A stretch of 64,000 nt of DNA from Nostoc sp. ATCC 43529 (lineage in GTDB: Bacteria > Cyanobacteriota > Cyanobacteriia > Cyanobacteriales > Nostocaceae), in assembly GCA_003326205.1 (NCBI GenBank), contig LWTK01000040.1, positions 62,001 to 126,000 on the forward strand, in the 5' to 3' direction. The position numbers and the translations under genes were made by a program. Under the pieces are notes generated by a model. It saw nothing but the letters and a program-made list of their open reading frames with translations. It was not told the DNA's origin and made no database searches. Shown in pieces: positions 9,450 through 17,611 of the stretch; within the stretch, counting starts at the first letter, position 1; each line of letters begins with the position of its first letter.

Positions 9450-10121
9450 TGTATTTCCTTGTCTTAGTGTTTAATTTTTGGGCGGATTAAGAATTTCGTG
9501 AGAAGTAACTCTTAGTATTTATCTTGTGTACCTATGGCAATACCTAACTCTTAAGATCAGAATCGTGGAATTTAGGTGTTTAAAGCATCTCTCCAAAGAT
9601 TGAAAACCCTATCCAGCGGAAGATATAAATTTTATTATCTCTTGGTGGAAATATTAATCAAATTGGTACTTGACCCTAATATATATAGGGTTATTTTTGA
9701 AATTTTTAATTACTTTTATCTCGTTTATTTTTAATAAATTTAGAGTTTCCTGACAATTCCAAAGAATTTGTTGAAGTACCTATTTTTATCACCCTCTCAA
9801 GGTTGATTTGTTTACAAAAATACATTATTAATCATCGGTCAGAAGAAGTGCTTGTATTTTGTGCCCACAGGCAGAAAGCAAATTAAATTTAAATAGCTAC
9901 ATTAAAGTTAACAAATAAATAATTGAGGACAAAAAAATGGTAGCTAACTATTGTAAAAATTCGCTAATAATTGGAAGCGGATAAAACATAATTGTCAGTT
10001 TTAGTTTATTTGTTGCAAATAACAAATGGCTAATGACCAATAACACTCTTCACCAAAGAATGTGCAACCTTGGATGCACATAAAACACTTAAAAAACAGT
10101 TCAATTTGAAAGGAAAAAGCA
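9450..10121. other. 672-base gap: AT-rich, probable promoters of the repeat protein and hli genes
   Basis: No gene of normal size. One tiny frame, 9937-9984 (+), encodes MVANYCKNSLIIGSG behind a good ribosome site (TTGAGGAC) and could be a leader peptide or a decayed gene start. No convincing tandem HLR1-type light-response box was seen; only single TTTACA or TTAACA words occur. Confidence 0.4.
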
Positions 10122-10334
10122 ATGCAAACTCCTGAAACTCGTCCGTCTACTGATTTACCACCAGTTGCTACAGCTTACAACGGCCGCGATCGCAATGAAT
10201 TTCTCTTTGGCTGGACTCCCCAAGCCGAAATCTGGAATGGTCGTTTTGCAATGATTGGTTTTCTTGCTTATTTACTTTGGGATTTAGCCGGTTTTAGCGT
10301 CCTGCGCGACATACTGCGGATAGTTGGCTACTAA
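10122..10334 (+). CDS. high-light-inducible protein (Hli/SCP), first copy
   Basis: A 70-residue one-helix member of the chlorophyll a/b-binding superfamily. The helix carries the signature EIWNGRFAMIGF: Glu and Asn ligate chlorophyll and the Gly/Ala faces pack helix dimers in the thylakoid membrane. Known family roles are photoprotection and chlorophyll recycling around photosystem II under stress. The polar N-terminus (TRPSTDLPPVA, YNGRDRNEFLFGWTPQ) is family-typical. A ribosome site (GAAAGGAA) sits at normal distance from the ATG at 10122. The near-identical second copy follows after 40 bases, so the two are probably co-transcribed and arose by tandem duplication. Confidence 0.95.
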   Translation: MQTPETRPSTDLPPVATAYNGRDRNEFLFGWTPQAEIWNGRFAMIGFLAYLLWDLAGFSVLRDILRIVGY

Positions 10335-10374
10335 ACCTTAAATGCCTAAAAAATACTAAACATTGGAGGGAAAA

Positions 10375-10587
10375 ATGGTTAATAAAGAAACTCGTCCATC
10401 TACTGATTTACCAGTAGTTGCACCAGAATATAACGGCGTAGACCGCAATGCCTTTTTGTTTGGCTGGACTCCCCAAGCAGAAATTTGGAATGGTCGTCTA
10501 GCGATGATTGGCTTTGTTTTCTATTTACTTTGGGATTTAGCCGGCTATAGTTTTGTGCGCGACGTATTGCACATCATTAGATATTAA
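10375..10587 (+). CDS. high-light-inducible protein (Hli/SCP), second copy
   Basis: Also 70 residues, mostly identical to the upstream copy, including EIWNGRLAMIGF in the membrane helix and the FLFGWTPQ lead-in. The start is ATG 10375 behind a strong GGAGGG; a TTG at 10363 in the same frame overlaps that ribosome site and is not used. Differences cluster at the N-terminus (MVNKETRPS) and the last 20 residues (YSFVRDVLHIIRY). It should pair or substitute with the first copy in Hli dimers. A MITE-like element begins four bases after the stop codon, and its hairpins may serve as the transcript end. Confidence 0.95.
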   Translation: MVNKETRPSTDLPVVAPEYNGVDRNAFLFGWTPQAEIWNGRLAMIGFVFYLLWDLAGYSFVRDVLHIIRY

Positions 10588-10590
10588 CAA

Positions 10591-10737
10591 AACGTGAATT
10601 CGACAAGACAAACCCACCCAGCCTCCCTCTCCTGGTAGGAGAGGGAGGAGTAACGAAATATTAGGCTTTTTGCTCCCCTCTCCTATTAGGAGAGGGGCTG
10701 GGGGTGAGGTCAAAATCCTATACATCGAATTCACGTT
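10591..10737. mobile_element. MITE-like element directly after the hli pair
   Basis: A 147-base element with perfect 13-base terminal inverted repeats (AACGTGAATTCGA at 10591-10603 and its complement at 10725-10737), flanked by the five-base direct repeat AACAA (10586-10590 and 10738-10742). Inside are two stem-loops: CCTCCCTCTCCT/AGGAGAGGGAGG and CCCCTCTCCT/AGGAGAGGGG. No coding capacity. The insertion duplicates the last two bases of the hli stop codon. Confidence 0.7.
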
Positions 10738-10748
10738 AACAAATGATT

Positions 10749-10777
10749 TGTAGAGGCGTTGCAATACAACGTCTCTT
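10749..10777. repeat. interspersed palindromic repeat (AGAGGCGTTGC family)
   Basis: TGTAGAGGCGTTGC, short centre, ACAACGTCTCTTCAG: fourth member of the family also seen near 2615, 3513 and 6186. Confidence 0.7.
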
Positions 10778-10801
10778 CAGAATTCAGAATTGAGAATTCT
10801 A

Positions 10802-12139
10802 CTACAGCAAAAAGCGAACTAACACATAAAAAGCCGAAGTTACTAACTGTAACAACATCACTGGAATACCGTAGTGCAAAAAAGTTTTAAACGATATTCG
10901 CTTTCCATGTTGCTCAGAAATCCCGGCAGCTACGATATTAGATGATGCTCCCACTAATGTGCCATTACCTCCCAAAGTTGCACCAAACATCATTGCATAA
11001 AACAGTGGTAAAACTTCTGGGGGAAACTGTCCTTGAAAATCTTGTGCTAGAACTTCTGGGGGTGCTAAACCAACAGTGACAAGATACTGTTTGAGTAAGG
11101 GCACCATCCCCACCACTAAAGGAATATTCGGCACTACGCTAGATAATAGACCTACAAAAAATAACAAAACTAGCGAACCTAAAATAATATTTTTCCCTAA
11201 AATAGCGGCTAATACTCCTGATAAACCATTGATTACGCCTGTTTTTTCCAGCCCTCCTATTAGCACAAAAATACTCATAAAAAATATTAATGTACTCCAA
11301 TCTACATCCCGCAAAATATTATTAACTGAATCAATTTTGCTATGGTGAGATAATAGCAAAGCTAAAGCTGCTCCTAACAAAGCCACAGCAGCAGGAGAGA
11401 TGGGAACTGGAAGAGATTCTCCAATCACAAAAAATACCAGCACAAAAAGCACAATAACTGCACCGACACTTAAAGCTCGTGGATGATTAATTTGGGGATG
11501 TGGCAATTCTTCGAGATTATCTAGTTTGGTATTCCAAATTTTACGAAATAAAAATGGTAGTGTTACAATCACTGTGAGAACAGCAATTACTCCTCCTAAA
11601 CTCAACTTTAACAAATAGTCAGTAAAACTAATATTTACTGCATCCCCAACAATAAAAGTAGCGGGGTCGCCAACTAAAGTCAGCAGTCCGGCACTATTAG
11701 CAATAAATACCATTAAAATTAATAAAGGTACGAAGTTTATCCCAACTTCCTGCGCCATTGGCGGAATTAAAGGCGCTAACAACATCACTGTTGTGGCATT
11801 GGGTAAAACAGCACAAATTGGTGTGACAATAGCCACGATACCGAGTAATAGACGCTTGCCTTGACCTTTGGCAAGGATGACTATTTGAGTGGCTAAATAT
11901 TCAAATATTTTCGTAGGTTCAAAAGCCCGTACTAATACCATAACTCCAAAGAATAAACCGAGTGTTCCATGACTATTGCCGATGTAACCAACAGCTTGTT
12001 CTAAGGTCATGACGTTAGTAAAAACTAATAACAATGCTCCTAATAATGCAGCAATGGTGAGATGTACCCATTCTGTCATCACTAAAATGATGACACCAAT
12101 AAATGTAATCACACTCAGAATGGCTTGCCAGTTTTCCAC
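10802..12139 (-). CDS. ArsB/NhaD-family (ion transporter superfamily) permease
   Basis: A 445-residue polytopic inner-membrane protein with about ten to twelve hydrophobic spans. Conserved superfamily features are ATTVMLLAPLIPPMAQEVG, FIANSAGLLTLVGDPATFIVGD in the first half and the paired GNGTLVGASSNIVAAGIS in the second; such inverted halves are typical of ArsB, NhaD and the SLC13-like P protein. It could exchange sodium for protons or move an organic or oxyanion; I cannot choose. It lies 112 bases after the universal stress protein gene on the same strand, with no terminator between, so both are probably one operon governed by the riboswitch at 13095-13295. That context favours an ion- or osmo-homeostasis role. 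Confidence 0.85.
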   Translation of the reverse strand: MENWQAILSVITFIGVIILVMTEWVHLTIAALLGALLLVFTNVMTLEQAVGYIGNSHGTLGLFFGVMVLVRAFEPTKIFEYLATQIVILAKGQGKRLLLGIVAIVTPICAVLPNATTVMLLAPLIPPMAQEVGINFVPLLILMVFIANSAGLLTLVGDPATFIVGDAVNISFTDYLLKLSLGGVIAVLTVIVTLPFLFRKIWNTKLDNLEELPHPQINHPRALSVGAVIVLFVLVFFVIGESLPVPISPAAVALLGAALALLLSHHSKIDSVNNILRDVDWSTLIFFMSIFVLIGGLEKTGVINGLSGVLAAILGKNIILGSLVLLFFVGLLSSVVPNIPLVVGMVPLLKQYLVTVGLAPPEVLAQDFQGQFPPEVLPLFYAMMFGATLGGNGTLVGASSNIVAAGISEQHGKRISFKTFLHYGIPVMLLQLVTSAFYVLVRFLL

Positions 12140-12251
12140 ACCTTAACTCCGGAAGTTTAATTGATTGGATAGTAGCGAAAAAAGCCACCTAAATGTAGGT
12201 GACTTATCTAAGATTACAATTTGATATACTTATTGAAATTCTGAATAGCGA

Positions 12252-12887
12252 TTATTCATCAATACAGCTAGGAATGCCTAAAACGGCGCAGGGAAAATCA
12301 GAATCTAGTGCTTCAATCATGGGATGGTTGACAGAGTTACAACCAACAAACAAGATATCCGCAGCTTCTAATTCCACAACTTTTTTAAGTTCTGTGGAAA
12401 TGGAACCAAAACGCAAATGAGATTTGAAAGAACCTTGCCATTCTTCAGCCAAACTTCGTGCTTGCCAAAGAATTCTATCCGCTTCTTGCAAGGGAGTGAT
12501 GGCTGTCTGCAATTTGGGTTGAGTTAAAACAAGTGTGGAAGATTTTGATATTTCACTAATCTGACATTCCAATGAAGGTTGCTGTATGGGAAAATTCAAA
12601 ATGTTTGGATAGTGGCTACTTTCATTATCTTCTAGGACATAAACAGCTTGGACTGTAACTTCTGTATTGGTGGCTAGACGTGTTTGATGGGCAATCCAAA
12701 AGGCAAGATCCAATGCCGTATGACTATTCGGAGAAGCATCATAGGCAACAATTAAGTTAACAGAATTTGCTGCGGCACATTGTTGAGACAATAGATTTTT
12801 TGGCTCTGGCAACAATACCATTTGTTCAATTAAGTCATCTCGACCTATGGCACTTTGCAGACGTGCTAACATTGGCTTAATTTTCAC
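12252..12887 (-). CDS. universal stress protein (Usp) family protein
   Basis: A 211-residue cytoplasmic protein with one Usp alpha/beta domain: strand VNLIVAYDASPNSHTALDLAF at about 43-63, helix AHQTRL, strand VTVQAVYVLED, then the late strand ADILFVGCNS and a C-terminal strand CAVLGIP. The nucleotide-binding loop typical of ATP-binding Usp (GxxGxn, then S) is not clear; VGCNSVNHPM stands in its place, so it may not bind ATP in the usual way. The first 40 residues are a helical extension. It leads the operon with the ArsB/NhaD permease and follows the c-di-AMP riboswitch by about 200 bases. A regulatory partner of the permease is a reasonable inference. Confidence 0.8.
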   Translation of the reverse strand: MKIKPMLARLQSAIGRDDLIEQMVLLPEPKNLLSQQCAAANSVNLIVAYDASPNSHTALDLAFWIAHQTRLATNTEVTVQAVYVLEDNESSHYPNILNFPIQQPSLECQISEISKSSTLVLTQPKLQTAITPLQEADRILWQARSLAEEWQGSFKSHLRFGSISTELKKVVELEAADILFVGCNSVNHPMIEALDSDFPCAVLGIPSCIDE

Positions 12888-13089
12888 AGCTTTACTTCTC
12901 CAAATTAAATAAACTAGTAATGAGAAGCAGGGCGACCAATTTTGGATTTTGTCATTTGTCCGTTGTCATTTGTCCTTTACAAATCACTAAGGACTAAGGA
13001 CTAATCTAATGACTAATGACTAAAATTTACAATCGGTAGAGGAAACCCCAATAACAACTGTATTACAGCCAAAGTGTTGGGGGTTCCTT

Positions 13090-13300
13090 CCATTGCCTAC
13101 GGAGTTAGCTGACGGGCTAAGACTGGAAGGTGTCTCTCTCTAGGTAGTACTGAGTCTTGAGTACTGATTGCTGAGTTAATATTCATAATTCTTAACTCTT
13201 AACTCTTGACTCTTAACTCCTCAGTTTGTATGAGATTAGCCCCATGATATGGTTCCTCCGCTTCAAATCCAGCTTTCATGAATTTGAATTAGGCTACCCG
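13090..13300 (-). promoter_or_regulatory. ydaO-type (cyclic di-AMP) riboswitch, usp/permease operon
   Basis: On the minus strand the 5' part reads AGCCTAATT, a variable hairpin, then GCGGAGGAACCA and ATGGGGCTAATCTC; the 3' part reads CCCGTCAGCTAACTCCGTAGG. These match the ydaO/yuaA consensus blocks (CCTAAT, GCGGGGGAACCA, GGGGTGAATC, CCGTCAGCTAACTCCGTAGGC). P1 pairs GCCTA (13294-13290) with TAGGC (13099-13095). The extra middle arm is a heptamer repeat (TTAACTC). A further hairpin, GGAACCCCCAA with TTGGGGTTTCC, follows at about 13040-13090 and may be the expression platform. Confidence 0.88.
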
Positions 13301-13321
13301 CTAAAAAAATGATAATCTACT

Positions 13322-14161
13322 TTACTCGTCTTGCGTGAAATATCGATCTAGGAAATTTAAGGCGTGGTTGCGGAGTTCAAAATATTCTTTTGAGTTTCGC
13401 ATGGCAGCGCGATCGCGTGGGTGTTCAAAAGGAACTTCTAATATCTCACCGATATTAGCTGCTGGGCCGTTGGTCATTAATACGATGCGATCGGACATGT
13501 AAATTGCTTCGTCTACATCGTGGGTAATCATCATCACTGCTTGCCGATGACTTTCCCAAATATCCAATACTTGCCGCTGCAATTTACCACGAGTGAGTGC
13601 ATCTAGCGCCCCAAAAGGTTCATCCATTAATAACATTTTAGGACGAATTGCTAAAGCTCTGGCAATACCTACGCGTTGTTTCATACCTCCAGAAAGTTCG
13701 TCAGGATACTTATCAGCCGCCGCCGTTAAGTTTACCATTGCCAAGTGTTCGTTTACAATGCTAATTTTTTCAGATCTATTAGCATTTTTTAACACTTCAT
13801 CTACAGCTAGACGGATATTTTCTCGCACTGTTAACCAAGGCAACAATGCGTAATTTTGAAACACCATCATCCGCTCTGCTCCAGGCTTACGGATTTCTTT
13901 TCCATCTAAGCGTACTGAGCCAGAAGTGGCTTTTTCTAAACCACCGATAATTTTCAGTAGCGTCGATTTTCCACAACCTGAGTGACCAATTACAGAAATG
14001 TATTCGTCTTCACCAATCGTTAAATTAACTCCATTTAAAACAACAAAATTATCTTTATCTGGTGTCGGATAAGACTTGACTAAATTTTCAATTTCTAAAA
14101 ATCCAGGACGGGACATAACCTGAGTTTGGGTATCAAAAGGTAATGAGGTAGATTCCATCAT
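13322..14161 (-). CDS. NrtD/SsuB-like ABC importer, ATP-binding subunit
   Basis: ATPase of a nitrate/sulfonate/bicarbonate-type importer, 279 residues from ATG 14161, which is preceded by GGAG; the frame opens at a TTG at 14194. It shows Walker A GHSGCGKST, Q-loop FQNYALLPW, signature LSGGMKQR and Walker B LLMDEP with a following HDVDEA switch. It is close in design to NrtD at 46679 but is encoded separately from nitrate genes. It is third in the operon after the permease (15990) and binding protein (14297), all below the second c-di-AMP riboswitch. Substrate unknown; the riboswitch makes an osmolyte, bicarbonate or other stress-linked solute more plausible than nitrate. Confidence 0.9.
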   Translation of the reverse strand: MMESTSLPFDTQTQVMSRPGFLEIENLVKSYPTPDKDNFVVLNGVNLTIGEDEYISVIGHSGCGKSTLLKIIGGLEKATSGSVRLDGKEIRKPGAERMMVFQNYALLPWLTVRENIRLAVDEVLKNANRSEKISIVNEHLAMVNLTAAADKYPDELSGGMKQRVGIARALAIRPKMLLMDEPFGALDALTRGKLQRQVLDIWESHRQAVMMITHDVDEAIYMSDRIVLMTNGPAANIGEILEVPFEHPRDRAAMRNSKEYFELRNHALNFLDRYFTQDE

Positions 14162-14296
14162 CAAATGCTCCAACAATAATTTAGTCACGGTCAATATTTG
14201 AACCTAGTATTTACAGCAGATTTCAAGGATAGTGAAGCACACCATCTAGGTTTAGTAGCTAGGTCGAGAGCCAATTGTGAATTCTGAATTCTGCTG

Positions 14297-15739
14297 TTAA
14301 GACATGAAAAAACTAGTGGGAGCATTAGCCCTGATAGCAAAACTATTCAGATAGCCCACTGGATCGCTGGGATCGAAGCCTTTCTTATCTATAAATACTT
14401 CTGGCGGTTCAACCTTGTAATCATCCTTAGGACATTTAATGCCCATTTCGGTTGCTATCTCTCGATATAAATCCGTTCTCCAACCTCTTTCGGCTAGTTT
14501 CTCGGCATCTTTAGGAAATGCTTTAATTTGTCCCCACCTTGCTGCTTGAGTCATTAACCAAATACTTCTAGATCTCCATAAAAATGTCGAGTGTTCTTCT
14601 GGTTGTTTGGGAAGGTTGTCTGGAATATCGTAGAAAATTGTGGTGTCAGCGGCTTGGATGGTGCGGTTTTTGCCATCAAAGCCGCCATAGTTGTAGTTAC
14701 CGACAATTGCCGGACTAGTAAATTTTGCAATTGGCGCATTTTTATTTTTGGGTCTTGCACCTGTAAATGAACGGTCTGTCAGCAGTTCGGCAACTTCTTG
14801 GCGATTTTCGGCTTTGCTGCAATACTGGCAAGCTTCAATCATTGCTTTGACGAGGGAACGATAGGTTTTAGGATATTTATCGATGAAAGATTCCATTACC
14901 CCCAAAAGTCTGTCTGGGTGTCCCAACCAAACTTCTTTGCCTTGGGCGAAGGTAAAACCGATGTTTTCGTTTCCTGTAATTGCTCTGGTGTTCCAAGGTT
15001 CTGCAACCATGTAAGCTTGCATAGCACCAATTCGCACGTTGGTCACCATTTGGGGCGGCGGAACAATGATGACGCGAAATTCTTTGAAAGGATCGACACC
15101 AGCGGCGGCGGATATGTAACGGATAAAGTATTCGTAAATTGAGGAACTGAGAACAACTGCCCAAACTTTATTTTCTGCTGGCTGGCTCTCGAAGTAGCCT
15201 CGAAAATCTTTGCCGAAGGCTTCTAGGGCACCATCGCCATATTTTTGTTGATACTCGTACCAAGGACGCAGCCCAAAATCCCACATGGCTTTGTTCATGG
15301 TCATGGCGTTACCGTGGCGGTGGATGGTCATGGCTGCACACAAGGAGGCGTGGCGTGCGCCTTCGGCACCAATTCTGGCGTTGGTAACAGCGCCGGATAC
15401 TACAGGTGAAGCATCCAAGCGACCAAAAATTAAGCCGTCGCGGGAGGTTGCCCAACTAGCTTCGCGGTTGAGTGTGACGTTTAAACCATATTTGTGGAAG
15501 AAGCCTTTTTTCCAGGCGATCGCAAATGGCGCACAATCATTAACGGGAACGTATCCAACAGTAAGATCCGGTTTTTCTAAATCGCTGGATTTAACTATCG
15601 GTTGTACAGCTAAGGCTTCTTCTGTTAATCCTTTTGCGGATCTATCTCCAGAAATTGCACAGGAAGAGAGGGCAATTCCAGCTGTGGTTGCTCCTATTCC
15701 TTTGATAAAGTTTCGTCGAGTGTAGTTATAGTCACTCAT
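14297..15739 (-). CDS. NrtA/CmpA-like ABC transporter substrate-binding protein
   Basis: A 480-residue solute receptor of the NMT1/SsuA-like family. The N-terminus carries a twin-arginine motif (TRRNFIKG) and a lipobox-like LSSC, so the protein should be exported folded and lipid-anchored on the periplasmic side. Family landmarks are DLTVGYVPVNDCAPFAIAWKKGFF, HGNAMTMNK, VRIGAMQAYMVAEPWNTRAI and LVKAMIEACQYC. It is longer than and clearly divergent from NrtA (50611): several loops are expanded and the ligand pocket residues cannot be matched to nitrate or bicarbonate by eye. It is the second gene of the riboswitch-led operon. The ligand is not assigned. Confidence 0.88.
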   Translation of the reverse strand: MSDYNYTRRNFIKGIGATTAGIALSSCAISGDRSAKGLTEEALAVQPIVKSSDLEKPDLTVGYVPVNDCAPFAIAWKKGFFHKYGLNVTLNREASWATSRDGLIFGRLDASPVVSGAVTNARIGAEGARHASLCAAMTIHRHGNAMTMNKAMWDFGLRPWYEYQQKYGDGALEAFGKDFRGYFESQPAENKVWAVVLSSSIYEYFIRYISAAAGVDPFKEFRVIIVPPPQMVTNVRIGAMQAYMVAEPWNTRAITGNENIGFTFAQGKEVWLGHPDRLLGVMESFIDKYPKTYRSLVKAMIEACQYCSKAENRQEVAELLTDRSFTGARPKNKNAPIAKFTSPAIVGNYNYGGFDGKNRTIQAADTTIFYDIPDNLPKQPEEHSTFLWRSRSIWLMTQAARWGQIKAFPKDAEKLAERGWRTDLYREIATEMGIKCPKDDYKVEPPEVFIDKKGFDPSDPVGYLNSFAIRANAPTSFFMS

Positions 15740-15989
15740 TTTTGTGGCTCCGTTGGTGACTCAATTTGCAATTTTGGATTTGATATTTTCGATTGATTTC
15801 ATGGATAATCAATCATTTTTGAATTGTTAAATTCAAAATCGAAAATTCGGTGATTAATTGCTAGCGTAAAGATGCAAAGGCGCAAACTTCAAAAGCGTCT
15901 ACACTTTGCTGCAATAAGCGTCAAGTACCCCATCTAACTCTCAAAGCTAGACAGAAAGACTATTTTAATTCAGAATTCAGAATTCATAA

Positions 15990-16841
15990 TTAATTAGAAG
16001 GTGTGGGGCGGCGAGTTACTATTTCTTGAATTTTACCGAGGGCGTAATCAAGAATTAATCCGGTGACGCCTATTACTAATACGGCTAGAAAGACTGAACT
16101 CAAATTTAAGCGACTCCATTCATCCCAAACGAAAAAGCCAATGCCAACACCACCTGTGAGCATTTCTACGGCAACGATTACTAGCCAAGCTATGCCTAAA
16201 CTAATTCGCAAACCTGTAAAAATATACGGCAAACTTGCAGGCCAAATGATTTTTATAATCTGCCGCCAACGTGGCATTTCTAATACTCGTGCCACATTTA
16301 AATAATCTTTGGGAACGCTAGAAACTCCTAAGGCGGTGTTAATAATTGTCGGCCATAAGGAAGTAATAAAGATGACAAAAATCGCTGAAGGATCTGCTAA
16401 GTTGAAGATAGCTAAAGCGATGGGCAACCAAGCTAAAGGCGATACGGGTTTAAAAATTTGAATGATGGGATTGAGGGCTAGCATTGCCGGTCTGGACATC
16501 CCAATGAGAAACCCTAGAGGTATGGCTACTACCGCACCTAATAAAAAGCCTAGTATTACCCTTCGCAGACTTGCTATTAATAACCAACCAATACCTAAGT
16601 TGCCTGGGCCTCGTTGGTAGAAGGGATTTAAGATGTAGTCCAAATTAGCTGATAGTGCTTCTGGTGGGGTGGGCATTAATTGATGATTGGCAAGTGCAAC
16701 AATCCACCACAGCACAATTATTCCCAAAAAACCCAAAACAGGTAAAAAGAAGACATCTTTACTGATGACGGGTTTTGTTTTTTTCCAAGCAGCTTGTCCA
16801 GCGATCGCCGCGATCGCTGCTAAATTTAATTGAAAGATCAT
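15990..16841 (-). CDS. NrtB/SsuC-like ABC importer permease
   Basis: A 283-residue BPD-type permease of six or so membrane spans. The cytoplasmic coupling loop reads VARVLEMPRWRQIIKIIWPASLPYIFTG (EAA-like motif), as in NrtB and CmpB. Other landmarks are FKPVSPLAWLPIALAIF and LGIAWLVIVAVEMLTGGVGIG. It is the first gene of the three-gene operon, beginning 113 bases after the end of the riboswitch aptamer. A 250-base spacer separates it from the binding-protein gene and contains no open frame. It forms the channel for the receptor at 14297 and the ATPase at 13322. Confidence 0.9.
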   Translation of the reverse strand: MIFQLNLAAIAAIAGQAAWKKTKPVISKDVFFLPVLGFLGIIVLWWIVALANHQLMPTPPEALSANLDYILNPFYQRGPGNLGIGWLLIASLRRVILGFLLGAVVAIPLGFLIGMSRPAMLALNPIIQIFKPVSPLAWLPIALAIFNLADPSAIFVIFITSLWPTIINTALGVSSVPKDYLNVARVLEMPRWRQIIKIIWPASLPYIFTGLRISLGIAWLVIVAVEMLTGGVGIGFFVWDEWSRLNLSSVFLAVLVIGVTGLILDYALGKIQEIVTRRPTPSN

Positions 16842-16949
16842 TATGGAACCTCAACAGGGTTAAGTGCAGGTACAAGAAATCGAGCAGTACCAGCCTCGGA
16901 CACTGATGAGATCGGAACATTATGAAAATGCCGTCTCTTCAGTCTCTTC

Positions 16950-17138
16950 TCAATGCCTACGAAGTTAGCTGACGGGCTAGGGCTGAGAGATGCCCCTCTG
17001 AAGAAAGTTGTTAGTTGGGAGTGAGGAGTTAATTAAAAACTCATAACTCATAACTCATAACTTTCTCCAAGATACGCCCCACAATTTGGTTCCTCCGCTC
17101 CAGCGTTACACACTTTGATGCGCTGGATTAGGCTGACT
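16950..17138 (-). promoter_or_regulatory. ydaO-type (cyclic di-AMP) riboswitch, ABC importer operon
   Basis: Minus-strand blocks are AGCCTAATCCAGCGCATC, GCTGGAGCGGAGGAACCAAA, TGTGGGGCGTATCTTGG and, 3', GCCCGTCAGCTAACTTCGTAGG. P1 pairs GCCTA (17133-17129) with TAGGC (16959-16955). The middle arm again contains TATGAGT heptamer repeats. The blocks and order match the ydaO consensus and the other copy at 13095-13295. The start codon of the permease gene lies 113 bases downstream. Confidence 0.9.
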
Positions 17139-17611
17139 TACTCTAATAGGTACGAAATTATGCACAATACAACATCAACGTGAAGAGTATAACATTAACG
17201 CTCAGTAAAAATCATCTCTCTTCTGAAAAATACTGTTTATTTTAATACTTAAATTAATTTTTTTACCTTGTTTTTACTTAATCAATAAATATTATAGTCT
17301 TTGATAAATTTAGTTATTTTAGAATTTAAATCACTGTATAGTCGGTGAAACAGCAGTAATCTAGGCAAGTTCAATATTGTTAACTGCTAGATTTTTATTA
17401 ATGAAGATAATATGTATTATACATAAAATTTTTATATACTGAGGTTTGTCGAGCGATACATCAAGTTTTTGCTAGCCGACGCAACGATAGATGAAATTTA
17501 TTACTTTTGATAGGTGAATTTTGGAAGTTTTTTTGGTAAAACGTCGCTCTAATGGATAAACTATTTGCATGTGGAAATTTACTCATCTCTCTCGTCGCTG
17601 AATTTAACATA

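Noticed and set aside
13322..16841. Calling this ABC importer a second nitrate or bicarbonate system
   Set aside because: The receptor is too divergent to assign and the riboswitch context argues against nitrogen control.
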